Shown here in pieces: positions 24,401 through 24,903 of a stretch of DNA of 24,903 bases. The stretch is taken from the NCBI GenBank assembly GCA_910583945.1, contig CAJTYF010000023.1, positions 1 to 24,903 of the forward strand, in the 5' to 3' direction. The stretch is from an uncultured Bacilli bacterium (GTDB taxonomy: Bacteria > Bacillota_I > Bacilli_A > RF39 > UBA660). Made by a program: the position numbers and the translations under genes. Under the pieces are notes generated by a model, which was given only the letters and a program-made list of their open reading frames with translations, had not been told where the DNA came from and did not search any database. Positions within the stretch are counted from its first letter, which is position 1, and the number at the start of each line of letters is the position of its first letter.

Positions 24401-24903
24401 TTATAAAAATGTATTTTCATTTTGCAGGTTTTAATACTTTAGAGGAAGTCAAAACTTATCGGAATGAAAAGTTAAAACAAGCAGAACAAAGAAATCGAAA
24501 CTTTGCTCTACAAGATTTAAAAATTGAAGTAGGAGATTTTATAAAGGGTATTGAAAAAATTGATTATTTACATAATATTTTACAAAATGGAAGTCTTGCA
24601 AAAGAATATTTAGGTGCAAGTGCTAATAGCGATTCTACGCCTTTAGATACAGATTTATCTAGAATTTTAGAAAAAAAGGAAAGTATAGAAAAAATAATTG
24701 AACAGACTCCGTCTAGTGGTTATGGTCCTATTTATTTTTACTTAAAAAACGATGAACGTTTTGTAGTGACACGAGAAAAACAGGGTGAAGATAAAAATTG
24801 TGATTTTTTTGATTCCAATAAAATAGAAGTTTTTAGAACACTAGCAGATGATCATTATGGGATAAGAACTGGCTTTGCTTCTAGCGAGATTAATGCCATT
24901 ATG
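21436..24903 (+). CDS. Very large protein of unknown function, 3' end beyond the window
   Basis: The frame is open from ATG 21436 to the window edge: 1,156 codons without a stop. There is no signal peptide (it starts MNFFRTAKAKRLHKDNSIW) and no clear membrane segment. Residues about 10-1030 are helical, rich in F, L, Y, K and N, and look like a long alpha-helical repeat scaffold. A different, motif-rich domain begins at about 1040: LAKEYLGASANSDSTPLDTD (about 1055-1074), SGYGPIYFYLKNDERF (1094-1109) and DDHYGIRTGFASSEINAI (1138-1155). The conserved-looking G, D, R, H and E residues suggest an enzymatic or binding domain, cut off by the window end. I do not recognise the family. It has its own weak promoter after the uvrB terminator. 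Confidence 0.8.
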   Translation, partial: MNFFRTAKAKRLHKDNSIWALEEFEKMLDSGKLSFDNEKIQNYYIQMKISSYQILQKKGVTPFKIFSDLTNKSVPVERVLEERNFIEEIIQFFSDQMNHQIPTRDVYIPIHLINPVRVLNEIIKVPKFKEQLIQSSDFQTYGELFLQRNFTRLDDNQLLIYKECLSFFLKMGYIPFKNDEELKELIETSRPVAIQEYYNTLSLIDEKITNKIYHLRFNYLKNYYLNLKSSTDVFEISKSLPFSLEDSFVSYWKNLTDLLGTDSMKFVFQKIYSVCKEKGEAFQDCFEQQFTHEVPNSAFVNDLFAKKYLSQLLNYNSLKIEENPIFKFLMFNIDKVKGCNKGFIIMLKRVEKIQDKAIKSHFFWEFNSYSDIENYLCEDGFTTSFYEKIKFSHYNDFLPYLDSDFEKKYTPSEAQYIKFSLKFPGLLRQSIFTETDKYFDANGPTKEFYDYFSWHYEKNIYKILPKLDSNWQSHYSEYKVRFINFVNNNPKYANDIINYGRYSWVLFGKEIEDDYIIEILNHFKESKLFEPLLRFLSHNVIFIKDDFSQKIIHLIDSNPDIQETLLSIFEVGLSKDKVYLFFEKLNGQETFLIDYCQILNKEARRDFIITIIHKGKSIFETKEWLLFIQYVQKHPEYRLFLSYLVIVNKTFKHDDLLKLFFDSFSEEERISLLDFCSQLKNTNVIRFIIKMIYEEKEILKDYAFLKFQSFIQKNLKYENLLSSIIVEENYEKSFLELFESNLEENLTFCLDKLTNISNSKLQIFILKKLIQKGVFSKEYVMSVYNLYLLIHFSNADEILTCENSIFDIIINQDNPLKTFSQIEAIFLKNNLPYIGKVFSVFKLLHPNYDFNFSEFYTISPMLKRIPSNLKNTNIWEENAWRDIIIFSDLVKLALGSNNKSIKDYIENLEKGNELFLNLSSGNVTFEKLNSNELELLHIYTNHLNTLYNNTMVGKKENNILTGDITKDIVNLIRFFSPNGKLSYDLPDRIIKMYFHFAGFNTLEEVKTYRNEKLKQAEQRNRNFALQDLKIEVGDFIKGIEKIDYLHNILQNGSLAKEYLGASANSDSTPLDTDLSRILEKKESIEKIIEQTPSSGYGPIYFYLKNDERFVVTREKQGEDKNCDFFDSNKIEVFRTLADDHYGIRTGFASSEINAIM

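Overview
The window is about 25 kb of very AT-rich bacterial DNA. It uses standard stop codons (the uvrB homologue ends in TGA and tryptophan is encoded by TGG). Shine-Dalgarno sites are of the AAGGAGG type, promoters are of the TTGACA/TATAAT type, and gene spacing is compact. This fits a low-GC member of the Firmicutes/Bacilli, possibly a gut Mollicutes relative of the RF39 or Erysipelotrichia kind. The lineage is inference. No rRNA, tRNA, integrase or transposase gene was recognised.

Left end (1-3700): a coding remnant is followed by a type II-like CRISPR array of 11 repeats and 10 spacers, with an extended -10 promoter just upstream. No cas gene is visible. The array abuts a 5'-truncated JAB/MPN-like gene fragment of the kind found in phage head-morphogenesis and toxin proteins. 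After it comes a graveyard of frameshifted fragments (a nucleotidyltransferase-like one, an RBBP9-type hydrolase one) around one intact gene of unknown function.

Middle (3700-14430): a minus-strand operon encodes a DNA repair/modification radical SAM protein (TIGR03916 type), its usual partner (TIGR03915/DUF4130 type) and a divergent GroEL-like chaperonin. Its promoter overlaps a 14-bp LexA-like palindrome. Divergent from it are a NUDIX hydrolase gene and a large N-terminally anchored surface protein gene. Two opposed terminators separate these from a minus-strand pair: a MoxR AAA+ ATPase overlapping a large transglutaminase-like protein that carries an EF-hand-like loop.

Right end (14430-24903): this is an accessory hotspot built around uvrB. 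A decayed HTH-SDR fusion is followed by a 5'-end-only copy of uvrB (90 codons plus promoter region), then a RhuM-family gene and a HipA/CtkA-like kinase gene, then a second homologous uvrB promoter module leading into the complete uvrB. The two modules share terminators, 10-bp-period TTTAGT repeats, a recurring ATTTGTGGCC...ATTCGT block and 10-bp operator-like repeats. Within each module all three operator copies carry the same variant core (GGGAACGAAT in one, GGACACGAAT in the other). The ATTTGTGGCC...ATTCGT block also precedes each passenger gene. I read this as a modular element that enters uvrB near codon 90 and restores the gene with its own promoter and 5' end. This is the best candidate here for an undescribed system. 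The window ends inside a very large protein (at least 1,156 codons) of unknown function.
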